Shown here piece after piece: positions 1 through 5,856 of a stretch of 6,465 bases of DNA. Position numbers and translations under genes: made by a program. Every line of letters begins with the position of its first letter. Within the stretch, counting starts at the first letter, position 1. The notes under the pieces are model-generated. The model saw only the letters and a program-made list of their open reading frames with translations. It was not told where the DNA came from and did no database searches. The stretch lies in contig JAAXXJ010000172.1 in NCBI GenBank assembly GCA_013334545.1, positions 1-6,465 of the forward strand, read 5' to 3'. Source of the DNA: Nitrospirota bacterium. GTDB lineage: Bacteria; Nitrospirota; UBA9217.

Positions 1-2524
1 TGATGAGAAACCGCCTGAGCTGGTACCCCACCTCGAAGGAGAAGCACAGAGGGATGATGGCGTAGACAAACCGGTGCGTTCGCAGCTCCCCCCGGGTGCC
101 CGCTTCCCGGAATACCGCTCTTCCGGCGGTCCTCGCATAGAGCGCTGCAAGCAGCACGCAGCAACCCATCAGGAAGAAGGTCCCTACCCACATACCTGCC
201 GTCCCTTCTGTAAAGAGGCCGAAGAACCCGTAGTTCCCGATCCCGCGGAAGAGCTGCGTTCCGACCAGGAAGATCGCAAGGATGGCGACGGCCCTGTCCG
301 GTACGCTCTGGGCCCATAGATCATAGGCAGGAAGCCGGAGGTTCAGGACCGGCGACTGATGGGAACAGGTCTTGATGCAGGAACCGCAGAGCACGCAGTT
401 CAGGTTCGAGGTGAGGGAGAAGGGGCCTAGGAACAGCGGGCACCCTTCATCCCGCTCCGTCCCGGTATAGCACTCGTGGTCCTTGCAGGCGCTATTGCAG
501 ATACCGTAATTGGAGCGGAGCTCGAGGGCAGAGCAGGTGGAAAGGGCCCCTACCATCCCTCCCAGGCCGCAGACATAGCGACACCAGGTCCTGCGCTGGA
601 ACACGAGGCCGAAGACCGCGCCGAGGCATAGTATGGAGAGGACGAGCACCGCCGTTGCGCGGGGAGAACGGAGCATGCCGCTCGCCGCTTCTGTCCAGAA
701 GATGACGGCGATGGTGGCGCCGGCGATGTAGAAACCGTAGTTCCGGAGGATTTGAGGGACCTTCAGGTTGAGGCCGAATTTACGGGTGATCGAGCGGTTC
801 ATGAAGCCGATGGGGCAGACGGTGCACCAGGAGCGGGAAACGAAGAAGGTGCTCGCGACTACGAGCGGTTCCCAGAGCCCCCAGGTCAGGATAAGGATGG
901 CGTTCCGCTCGGGTGACTGTGGTCCGAACAGGCCGAGGACAATGATCAGGACAATGAAGGGGGCCGAGACAAAGAGGGCTGCCGCCGGGTACCAACGGTG
1001 CTGCAAGAAACGCTGCACGGGTCCATATTGGAGGAGATTAAGCGTGAATTTGCCGGTGACGGGGGGGGGGCCAATGAACAGGTCGTCCTGCATGAGCGTT
1101 TCTGTCCGGCTGATGCTGACCGCCCTGCGGATGACCAAGCTGAGTTCCTCCGCGTTCCCGGGCCAGTCATAGGTCATGAGGGACTGATATGCCTCGTCGG
1201 CGATGCCATGGACCCGTTTGCCAAGCTGTCGGCTGTTCCGCCTGATGAGCTCATCGACGATCATCCGGAGGTCCTGTTTCCGCCGCCGGAGTGGCGGTAC
1301 CGTCACGGTCTGGGCCGAGAGGATGCCATAGAGCCGACGGTCGAAATTACCGGCTGCGACGAGTTCCTTCAGGTCCGCACTGGACGTGGCGACGATCCGG
1401 GCGGTGGCTGGCAGGGGCTGATGTTCTCCGACCGCATGGTACCAACCTTTTTCGATCATGTCCGCGAGGCTTTCCTGCACCCTCCGGCTCAAGCGCTCGA
1501 TGTTGTTGATCACGACCATGCCGTTCCGGGCCATGGTCAGGAGTCCTGGCCTCCTGTCGGTCGCAAAGGGTAGGGCGTTGGGTCCCCGCCCGTAAAGGGT
1601 TCCCGATTGGGTCAGCTCGACGTAGACGGGGTCATGCCCGTCGCTGCTGCCCTGCGTGGCGGCCACGGACTTCGCATCCATTTCCAGCAGGAGGTTTGGA
1701 GCCTCCTGCGCCGTCAGATGGATCAGCCCGGCAACGGCCCGCATCTCGGTTCCCGGCTCACCCTGCACGAGCACCGGCCTGTCGTTGCCGGCCAGCGGTT
1801 CGATCTGCCGGAGAAGATTCAGGACGATCGGACTGTTGCCAATCAGGGGCTGTTCATCCTGTGTCAGTTCCTCGGAGATGAACTGCCGATATCCCTCGCC
1901 CTTGACCGCAACGTCAACGATCTGCGCATATCCCTGGCCGAGCCGCTCAGCGAGGATCGTTGCGCAGGTCTGCGCTGCGGCAGGATACGAGAAGATCGTC
2001 TGCAGGAAGGTCTCATGGGGGATGAGGATGAGGCTCGTTCTCTCCGTCGTGACCACGGTCGTGGAGTGCGATCGGCCGGTCAGCAGGGCGATCTCGCCGA
2101 AGCCCTCTCCCGGGCCGCGCACCGCGACAGCGATACTCAGTCCGTTCTCGACCCGTGAGACCGTCACGCTGCCTGAAGCCACGACATAGAAGGTGTCACC
2201 CTGCTCCGCCGTGCGGTAGACGGTCTCACCGGGAGGGAGGATCACATTCTTCAGGATCGACGCGAGCTTGACCAGGGCCTCCCGCGGAAGGACGGAGAAG
2301 AGATTGACCTGGGCCAAAACGTCCACTCGCTGGTCGCGGAGGCATTCCTCCAGGATGGAGCGTTCAATGCCGCCGCTCTCTGCGACAATCTGGCCGAAGG
2401 GCTTGTAGATCCCCTGTGCCCGGAGCTCCGCCTGCATCTGCAGCGCATGCTGGATGACGGCCGGGCCGGAGGAGTGTCGGGCAAGATAATCACCGAGAGC
2501 GGGAATCTTCCGTTCGAGGCTCAT
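1..2524 (-). CDS. Membrane redox protein: cNMP-binding + degenerate sigma-54-type AAA+ + polyferredoxin (3' partial)
   Basis: I read one open frame of 841 codons from the ATG at 2524 to the left edge; the C-terminus lies outside. Residues ~1-70 resemble an MshEN-like helical region (KPFGQIVAESGGI). Residues ~71-180 are a CRP-like cyclic-nucleotide domain (PPGETVY, FGEIALLTGRSH). Residues ~222-485 align to a bacterial enhancer-binding AAA+ domain (IGNSP start, RRPGLL, VPPLRRRKQDL, WPGN) whose catalytic motifs are lost: Walker A is GEPGTEMR, Walker B is VVINNIE, and NALPFA stands where GAFTGA belongs. From ~510 come hydrophobic segments (~512-533, 543-562, 595-612, 623-642, 743-757, 764-795, 815-835). 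Cysteine motifs are C567xxC570P, C648xxxC652, C676/C680/C685/C695 and a ferredoxin-like C710xxCxxCxxxC720, as in NapH/NosR-type proteins. No HTH is visible. I infer a membrane electron-transfer or redox-sensing protein regulated by its cytoplasmic domains. The architecture is clear; the function is unknown. Confidence 0.88.
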   Translation of the reverse strand, partial: MSLERKIPALGDYLARHSSGPAVIQHALQMQAELRAQGIYKPFGQIVAESGGIERSILEECLRDQRVDVLAQVNLFSVLPREALVKLASILKNVILPPGETVYRTAEQGDTFYVVASGSVTVSRVENGLSIAVAVRGPGEGFGEIALLTGRSHSTTVVTTERTSLILIPHETFLQTIFSYPAAAQTCATILAERLGQGYAQIVDVAVKGEGYRQFISEELTQDEQPLIGNSPIVLNLLRQIEPLAGNDRPVLVQGEPGTEMRAVAGLIHLTAQEAPNLLLEMDAKSVAATQGSSDGHDPVYVELTQSGTLYGRGPNALPFATDRRPGLLTMARNGMVVINNIERLSRRVQESLADMIEKGWYHAVGEHQPLPATARIVATSSADLKELVAAGNFDRRLYGILSAQTVTVPPLRRRKQDLRMIVDELIRRNSRQLGKRVHGIADEAYQSLMTYDWPGNAEELSLVIRRAVSISRTETLMQDDLFIGPPPVTGKFTLNLLQYGPVQRFLQHRWYPAAALFVSAPFIVLIIVLGLFGPQSPERNAILILTWGLWEPLVVASTFFVSRSWCTVCPIGFMNRSITRKFGLNLKVPQILRNYGFYIAGATIAVIFWTEAASGMLRSPRATAVLVLSILCLGAVFGLVFQRRTWCRYVCGLGGMVGALSTCSALELRSNYGICNSACKDHECYTGTERDEGCPLFLGPFSLTSNLNCVLCGSCIKTCSHQSPVLNLRLPAYDLWAQSVPDRAVAILAIFLVGTQLFRGIGNYGFFGLFTEGTAGMWVGTFFLMGCCVLLAALYARTAGRAVFREAGTRGELRTHRFVYAIIPLCFSFEVGYQLRRFLI
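1061..1070. repeat. 10-bp G/C homopolymer inside the large CDS
   Basis: Ten consecutive G on the + strand give ten C in the coding strand. They span the last base of Gly485 and the codons for Pro486-488, in the linker between the AAA+-like domain and the first membrane segment. In the sequence given the frame stays open on both sides. Such a tract is prone to slipped-strand mispairing and to sequencing error. A one-base change would disconnect the soluble domains from the polyferredoxin part. Confidence 0.95.
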
Positions 2525-2528
2525 CTGT

Positions 2529-2534
2529 TCCTTC
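2529..2534 (-). promoter_or_regulatory. Shine-Dalgarno of the large CDS, overlapping the leader-ORF stop
   Basis: On the minus strand GAAGGA precedes the ATG at 2524 by four bases, which supports that start over in-frame alternatives. The TGA of the upstream small ORF overlaps this ribosome-binding site (TGAAGGAACAGATG), an arrangement that suits translational coupling or termination-reinitiation. Confidence 0.6.
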
Positions 2535-2601
2535 ACCGTCCGGCAGTAAGGGAGGGAAACCCTTGTCGGGCGCAATCATCATTCACCATGAGACCGTCCA
2601 T
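2533..2601 (-). CDS. Possible 22-residue leader peptide/uORF upstream of the membrane protein
   Basis: A small minus-strand ORF starts with ATG at 2601 and stops with TGA at 2533-2535. It encodes 22 residues beginning MDGLMVNDDC and ending SLTAGR. It has a strong Shine-Dalgarno (AAGGGAG, 2609-2615) six bases upstream, better spaced than that of the following large gene. The stop overlaps the ribosome-binding site of the large CDS, so translation of the two is probably linked. No signal peptide, membrane segment or run of one amino acid is evident, so there is no sign of classical amino-acid attenuation. It may be a coupling leader, or a chance ORF; the good ribosome site is the main argument for it. 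Confidence 0.4.
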   Translation of the reverse strand: MDGLMVNDDCARQGFPSLTAGR

Positions 2602-2608
2602 CGTTAGC

Positions 2609-2615
2609 TCCCTTA
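2609..2615 (-). promoter_or_regulatory. Shine-Dalgarno of the leader ORF
   Basis: AAGGGAG on the minus strand is a near-perfect anti-16S match, six bases before the ATG at 2601. It is the strongest ribosome-binding site in the leader and is the reason the 22-codon ORF is taken seriously. Confidence 0.45.
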
Positions 2616-2647
2616 GGGGTGATTCGCCTGCGCCATAAAATGGATTT

Positions 2648-2653
2648 ATTATA
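2648..2653 (-). promoter_or_regulatory. Candidate -10 box (TATAAT) in an AT-rich patch
   Basis: A TATAAT hexamer reading on the minus strand lies in an AT-rich island (about 2637-2661) within otherwise GC-rich DNA, roughly 50 bp before the leader ORF and 120 bp before the large CDS. The overlapping sequence also reads TATAAT on the plus strand (2650-2655). I see no convincing -35 box at 16-18 bp, so this is a weak promoter call. It is supported mainly by position and base composition. Confidence 0.35.
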
Positions 2654-2661
2654 ATATACTT

Positions 2662-2873
2662 ATCGGTATGGGGATGGAAAAATATAGCCCATCGGGCCTT
2701 GCCTTGGGAGCGGGGTGGTTGAGGGCAGACAAAAAAGGTAGTTCCTGCAGCATTTCAGCAGGATGCACTGGATTGGAACGTGCCGCTCGCGATGGTGTGC
2801 TGTCCGGCATGTCCGCCGAGCGACGTCCCCCCAGAGGCTGAAGGGCCGGACAATTCACGATAATTGCTTCGTC
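2662..2873. other. Intergenic stretch with no recognisable gene
   Basis: I checked both strands. The longest frame here is a 69-codon minus-strand ORF (2649-2858) of low-complexity, Pro/Arg/Ser-rich sequence that I do not recognise and that lacks a good ribosome-binding site. The only structure seen is a small inverted repeat, CCTGC/GCAGG with a 9-base loop (2744-2762). Given the gene remnants next door, this is probably decayed coding DNA. Confidence 0.5.
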
Positions 2874-3113
2874 CTACCCATAGGAAACATCGTTCCACGG
2901 ATTGTCGGGCCAGGGGTGCTTGGGGTAGCTGCCCTTGATGTCCCTCTTCACTTCGCGATAGACGGTTTCCCAGAAGTTCTGGAGGTCCAGCGTGATCTGG
3001 ACCGGGCAGCGGGCAGGTGAGAGCAGCTGGAGCAGTACGCGTACCCTGCCTTCGGCGATCTACGGCGTGTCGGCAAGACCGAACGTCTCCTGCAGTTTGA
3101 CCGCGTTGGCCGT
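2874..3113 (-). pseudogene. hrpB: Remnant of hrpB, ATP-dependent helicase C-terminus
   Basis: The minus strand reads VKLQETFGLADTP, then a TAG (3060-3062), then IAEGRVRVLLQLLSP, PVQITLDLQNFW, YREVKRDIKGSYPKHPWPDNP, closing with a TAG at 2874-2876. This matches the conserved extreme C-terminus of HrpB (family pattern LQEMFG..., GRVPL...LLSP, RPVQIT.DL..FW, YPKHPWP.DP), a DEAH-family helicase usually above 800 residues. Only about 75 residues remain; the helicase core is absent, and an internal stop interrupts the frame where the family has an ordinary residue. It is therefore a truncated, decayed remnant. Homology fades near 3105-3115, just where the opposing response-regulator fragment begins, marking a rearrangement junction. 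Confidence 0.85.
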
Positions 3114-3119
3114 GATCTC

Positions 3120-3218
3120 GGGATGAGGCTCGGCGCGAACGCCTACCTCACAAAGCCCGTGGATGTGAAAGAGCTGATCAAGACGATCTTGAACCACCTG
3201 GGGGGATATAAGCTCTGA
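3120..3218 (+). pseudogene. Remnant of a response-regulator receiver domain (C-terminal end)
   Basis: The plus strand reads GMRLGANAYLTKPVDVKELI followed by KTILNHLGGYKL and a TGA at 3216-3218. This is the signature end of a CheY-like receiver domain: the small-residue GANAYLTKP motif carries the conserved Lys that contacts the phospho-Asp, followed by helix 5. The phospho-acceptor Asp and the first ~90 residues are missing, since sequence upstream of ~3115 belongs to the hrpB remnant on the other strand. The ATG at 3123 is internal to the motif and is unlikely to be a real start. It ends 35 bp from the hisF stop and is convergent with hisF. Confidence 0.8.
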
Positions 3219-3253
3219 AGGCACAACAAAGCCTGATCGAAGCTTCCTCGTTG

Positions 3254-4108
3254 TTACAGCCTCACGGGGACACCGCGTTCCCGCAAGTACTCTTTCGCCT
3301 GCCTGATGGTGTATTCCTTGAAGTGGAAGATCGAAGCCGCCAGTGCCGCATCCGCCTTGCCCGCAGTGAATCCCTCGTAGATATGTTCGAGATTTCCGAC
3401 GCCCCCTGATGCGATGACGGGGATGGAGACCGCATCGGACACGGCCTTCGTCAGTTCCAGGTCATAGCCCGTTTTCTGGCCGTCCTGGTCCATGCTCGTC
3501 AGCAGGATCTCGCCGGCGCCGTACTCCTCCATCCTGCGGGCCCATGCCACGGCATCGATGCCCATGGGCTTCCTGCCGCCATGGGTGTAGACCTCCCACA
3601 GTGCGGATTGCGGATTGCGAATTGCCGATTGAGAAAGGAAAAGCGATGCATACTTCGGGTCGTCGGCCCAGGTGAGCGGCGGCTTGAAGTCCTTGTCATG
3701 CTCGACGACGCGCTTGGCGTCGATGGCGACAACAATGCACTGGCTGCCGAAGCGAAGGGACGCCTGCTTGATGAACTCGGGGTCGTGGACCGCGGTCGTG
3801 TTGATCGAGACCTTGTCGGCCCCGGCGAGCAGCAGGTTCCGGATATCGTCCAGCACCTTGATGCCGCCGCCCACCGTGAGGGGCATGAAGACCTGCTCGG
3901 CAGTCCGGCGCACCACATCGAGGATGATGCCGCGCTCCTCGTGGGATGCGGTGATGTCCAGGAACGTGAGCTCGTCGGCCCCCTGCTCATCATAGGCCTT
4001 CGCGATCTCCACCGGGTCGCCGGCGTCGATGAGGTTCACGAAGCTCACGCCCTTCACGACGCGGCCGCCTTTCACGTCCAGGCAGGGTATGATCCGTTTG
4101 GTCAGCAT
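3254..4108 (-). CDS. hisF: Imidazole glycerol phosphate synthase cyclase subunit HisF
   Basis: HisF is the cyclase half of IGP synthase. It uses ammonia from HisH to convert PRFAR to imidazole glycerol phosphate and AICAR in the cytoplasm. The (beta/alpha)8 signature is complete: IIPCLDVKGGRVVKG with catalytic Asp11 and Lys19, VAIDAKRV with catalytic Asp130, LLTSMDQDG, IASGGVGN, and the ending RERGVPVRL. The start is fixed by the N-terminal motif and by a Shine-Dalgarno AAAGGAG (4113-4119) four bases upstream. At 284 residues it is about 30 longer than the usual ~253. The excess lies at residues ~135-170, between AKRV and WEVYTHGG, and contains repeat-derived sequence. It is the last his gene in the visible cluster, 181 bp after hisA. 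Confidence 0.97.
   Translation of the reverse strand: MLTKRIIPCLDVKGGRVVKGVSFVNLIDAGDPVEIAKAYDEQGADELTFLDITASHEERGIILDVVRRTAEQVFMPLTVGGGIKVLDDIRNLLLAGADKVSINTTAVHDPEFIKQASLRFGSQCIVVAIDAKRVVEHDKDFKPPLTWADDPKYASLFLSQSAIRNPQSALWEVYTHGGRKPMGIDAVAWARRMEEYGAGEILLTSMDQDGQKTGYDLELTKAVSDAVSIPVIASGGVGNLEHIYEGFTAGKADAALAASIFHFKEYTIRQAKEYLRERGVPVRL
3599..3706 (-). other. In-frame insertion in the hisF loop after Asp130
   Basis: HisF residues ~135-170 have no counterpart in typical HisF, where AKRV is followed within a few residues by WEVYTHGG. The extra segment keeps the frame and adds roughly 30 residues to the hairpin/loop after strand 5. Its downstream third is encoded by a tandem heptamer repeat and reads SAIRNPQSA. 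The rest (DKDFKPPLTWADDPKYASLF) is not recognisable. The boundaries are estimated from memory of the family consensus. Confidence 0.75.
3603..3630. repeat. Tandem heptamer repeat (GCGGATT-type, x4) inside hisF
   Basis: Four consecutive 7-mers on the plus strand read GCGGATT, GCGGATT, GCGAATT, GCCGATT. They are read in frame by hisF on the opposite strand. The unit resembles short dispersed repeats normally found between genes, so its presence inside an essential biosynthetic gene is notable. Confidence 0.85.
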
Positions 4109-4146
4109 GGGACTCCTTTGGAAAAACGAACAGAGAACCTGGGAAC

Positions 4147-4170
4147 CGCGAAGGCGCGAAGGACGCGAAG
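4147..4170. repeat. Short tandem repeat CGCGAAGG-type in the hisA-hisF spacer
   Basis: Three successive units (CGCGAAGG, CGCGAAGG, ACGCGAAG) lie between the hisF ribosome-binding site and the adjacent inverted-repeat element. It is one of several distinct simple repeats in the his spacers. Confidence 0.7.
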
Positions 4171-4175
4171 AGAAG

Positions 4176-4279
4176 CTTCGACACAGATAACGGCGGATTT
4201 AAGACCGGAAGAAGCATGATCAGGAACTGTGTTTATCATGAATCTTCATAGCCTCTCTCAGTGTAAATCAGTGTCAAAG
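4176..4279 (-). repeat. Copy A of a ~103-bp element with terminal inverted repeats (MITE-like)
   Basis: Read on the minus strand, this segment begins CTTTGACACTGATTTACACT and ends ATCTGTGTCGAAG, so the two ends are inverted repeats of 13 bases with two mismatches. It is near-identical to the plus-strand segment at 5857-5959, with the first ~50 bases differing at only two positions. It occupies most of the hisA-hisF spacer. There is no coding capacity, and I see no clear target-site duplication. It is a small non-autonomous mobile element or REP-like hairpin; the class is inferred. Confidence 0.8.
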
Positions 4280-4289
4280 GTTATCGTTC

Positions 4290-5036
4290 TTACCGCACGC
4301 AGCGGTTGTCGTTCATCGTGATGAAGGTAATGGCCTCTTTCAGGTCCAGCGAACCGCTGTAGATCGCCTTGCCGGTGATCACGCCCGTGACGCCCGCATG
4401 CCTCACCGCAAGCAGATTTTCGATGTCCTTCATCGTATGGACGCCGCCCGATGCGATGACCGGGATGTGGAGCACTTTGGCCAGGTCGCGGGTGGCCTCG
4501 ATGTTCGGACCCGAGAGCATGCCATCGCGCTTGATATCGGTGTAGATGATGGCGATCACGCCGTGGTCCTGCATCTGCTTCGCCAGGTCAATGGCCTTCA
4601 CCTTCGTCACCTCGGCCCATCCCTTGATGGCAACCAGCCCGTCCTTTGCATCGATGCCCACAATGATCCTGCCCGGGAACTTCGCGCAAGCCTCCTGCAC
4701 GAAGGCGGGGTTCTCGATCGCCGCTGTCCCCAGGATGATCCGGTCAATGCCGATGGACACAAGGCTGTCGATCGTGGCGATATCGCGGATGCCGCCGCCC
4801 ACTTCGATGGACATCTTCACTGACTTGCGGATGGACTTGATGGCGTCCAGGTTCTTGGGCCTGCCGGCGAACGCGCCGTCCAGGTCCACGACATGCAGCA
4901 GCTCAGCGCCCTGGGCTTCCCAGTGCTTCGCCGTGGTCGCCGGATCCTCCGAGTAGATGGTGGCCTTTTCCATCAGCCCCTGCTCCAGCCGGACGCACTT
5001 GCCTTCTTTCAAGTCTATAGCAGGAATGATCAGCAT
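4290..5036 (-). CDS. hisA: ProFAR isomerase HisA
   Basis: HisA is the cytoplasmic sugar isomerase converting ProFAR to PRFAR, the substrate of HisH-HisF. The sequence is a full (beta/alpha)8 barrel of 248 residues, normal for the family. It shows IIPAIDLKEGKCVRL with catalytic Asp8, VVDLDGAFAGRP, IEVGGGIRD (phosphate binding), VGIDAKDG with catalytic Asp129, IYTDIKRDGMLSGPN, and VIASGGV. The start is set by the N-terminal motif; a modest TGAGG (5041-5045) lies four bases upstream. The C-terminal tail MNDNRCVR is slightly unusual but not disruptive. It sits between hisH (191-bp spacer) and hisF (181-bp spacer), in the standard gene order but with much wider gaps than usual. Confidence 0.97.
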   Translation of the reverse strand: MLIIPAIDLKEGKCVRLEQGLMEKATIYSEDPATTAKHWEAQGAELLHVVDLDGAFAGRPKNLDAIKSIRKSVKMSIEVGGGIRDIATIDSLVSIGIDRIILGTAAIENPAFVQEACAKFPGRIIVGIDAKDGLVAIKGWAEVTKVKAIDLAKQMQDHGVIAIIYTDIKRDGMLSGPNIEATRDLAKVLHIPVIASGGVHTMKDIENLLAVRHAGVTGVITGKAIYSGSLDLKEAITFITMNDNRCVR

Positions 5037-5054
5037 AATACCTCAAAAACTTTT

Positions 5055-5224
5055 TGCCACAGAGGCACAGAGAGCACAGAGAAAGACAGGAGAGATATCG
5101 AATGGGTACATGCGGAAGATACGGAATGTATCTGCCTTCTCCTGCTTCTCTCCGTGTTAATCTGTGTTCATCTGTGGTATCGAAACAGCCTTGTATTTCT
5201 CCGTGTCTCTGTGTCTCCGTGGCA
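5055..5224. repeat. ~170-bp repeat element with 28-bp inverted ends in the hisH-hisA spacer
   Basis: The left end (5055-5082, TGCCACAGAGGCACAGAGAG...) and right end (5198-5224, ...TCTCTGTGTCTCCGTGGCA) are inverted repeats over about 28 bases with a few mismatches and a one-base gap. The interior contains TTAATCTGTGTTCATCTGTG, a simple-repeat style different from the element copies in the other two spacers. It covers nearly the whole hisH-hisA gap, with no coding potential on either strand. It would form a long hairpin in the operon mRNA. It could be a MITE-like insertion or a run of degenerate short repeats. Confidence 0.7.
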
Positions 5225-5227
5225 GAT

Positions 5228-5845
5228 TTACGCTTTCATCTCGCCGAAGCGTTTCAGGATCGACAGCCCCAGGGCCTGGCTCTTCTCGGGGTGGAACTGG
5301 ACGGCGAAGATGTTGTCCTTCCAGACGCTCGAAACGAAGTCGATGCCGTAGTTCGTTGTTGTAGCGATCACGCCCTTTTCTTCCGGGACGACATGGAAGG
5401 AGTGCACGAAGTAGAAGTAATTGTTGTCCGGCACGTCGGCCATGGCAGGCGGCCGCCGCCTGATCGATGCTGAGTTCCAGCCCATGTGCGGTATCTTCAG
5501 GTCCTTGAACTCGGCGCCCTTGAATCGGATGACCCTTCCTTTGATGATGTCGAGCCCCTTCGAGAGGCCGAACTCCTCGCTTTCCGTGAACAGGAGCTGG
5601 AGCCCCAGGCAGATGCCGAGGAACGGCTTTCCCGAGGCGATGCTTTTCTGCACCGCGTCAATGAGGCCGTACTCTTCGAGGTTCCGCATGCAGTCTGGAA
5701 AGGCTCCAACGCCGGGCAGCACCACCTTGCCGGCGTCGAGGATCGCCCTCGGGTCGCGTGTTACCACTGCCTCGCGCCCCATGCGCTCGAAGCCTTTCTG
5801 CACGCTCCGCAGGTTTCCCATGCCGTAATCGATGATCGCGATCAT
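5228..5845 (-). CDS. hisH: Imidazole glycerol phosphate synthase glutaminase subunit HisH
   Basis: HisH is the class I glutamine amidotransferase subunit that hydrolyses glutamine and channels ammonia to HisF. It has 205 residues, normal length. The start IAIIDYGMGNLRSV is the canonical N-terminus. It has LPGVGAF (oxyanion region, ~43-50), the nucleophile elbow GICLGLQLLF with Cys79, MGWN (121-124), and the catalytic pair in FHPEKS (His185, Glu187). No Shine-Dalgarno is visible before the ATG: the preceding bases are ATTTTATCATT, and element copy B begins only 11 bases upstream. It lies downstream of hisB (127-bp spacer) and upstream of hisA. Translation may depend on a weak or unstructured leader, or be reduced; the protein itself looks intact. 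Confidence 0.97.
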   Translation of the reverse strand: MIAIIDYGMGNLRSVQKGFERMGREAVVTRDPRAILDAGKVVLPGVGAFPDCMRNLEEYGLIDAVQKSIASGKPFLGICLGLQLLFTESEEFGLSKGLDIIKGRVIRFKGAEFKDLKIPHMGWNSASIRRRPPAMADVPDNNYFYFVHSFHVVPEEKGVIATTTNYGIDFVSSVWKDNIFAVQFHPEKSQALGLSILKRFGEMKA

Positions 5846-5856
5846 AATGATAAAAT

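Noticed and set aside
1003..1093. A DNA-binding HTH (Fis type) after the AAA+ domain
   Set aside because: The sequence passes directly from the AAA+ helical subdomain through a Pro linker into the first membrane segments. No HTH pattern is present.
780..1170. Minus-strand ORFs at 780-995 and 946-1170
   Set aside because: They are in a different frame from the large CDS and give Pro/Arg/Ser-rich sequence without motifs, typical shadows of GC-rich coding DNA.
998..2189. Long plus-strand ORFs (998-1573, 1607-2158, 1656-2189)
   Set aside because: They are antisense to the continuous minus-strand frame that carries clear cNMP-binding, AAA+ and polyferredoxin motifs. Their translations show no family signature.
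2649..2858. 69-codon minus-strand ORF
   Set aside because: No recognisable family, no good ribosome-binding site, and low-complexity composition. It lies beside decayed gene remnants.
3219..3253. Possible Rho-independent terminator after hisF
   Set aside because: Only a weak AACAA/TTGTT pairing and a GAAGCTTC palindrome are present, with no GC-rich stem followed by a T run in the minus direction.
3603..3630. CRISPR-like array
   Set aside because: The units are contiguous 7-mers without spacers and lie inside hisF.
3581..4219. 212-codon plus-strand ORF
   Set aside because: It is antisense to hisF, and its length is a by-product of hisF codon composition.
4398..4956. Plus-strand ORFs at 4398-4823 and 4546-4956
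   Set aside because: They are antisense to hisA, which has complete catalytic motifs on the minus strand.
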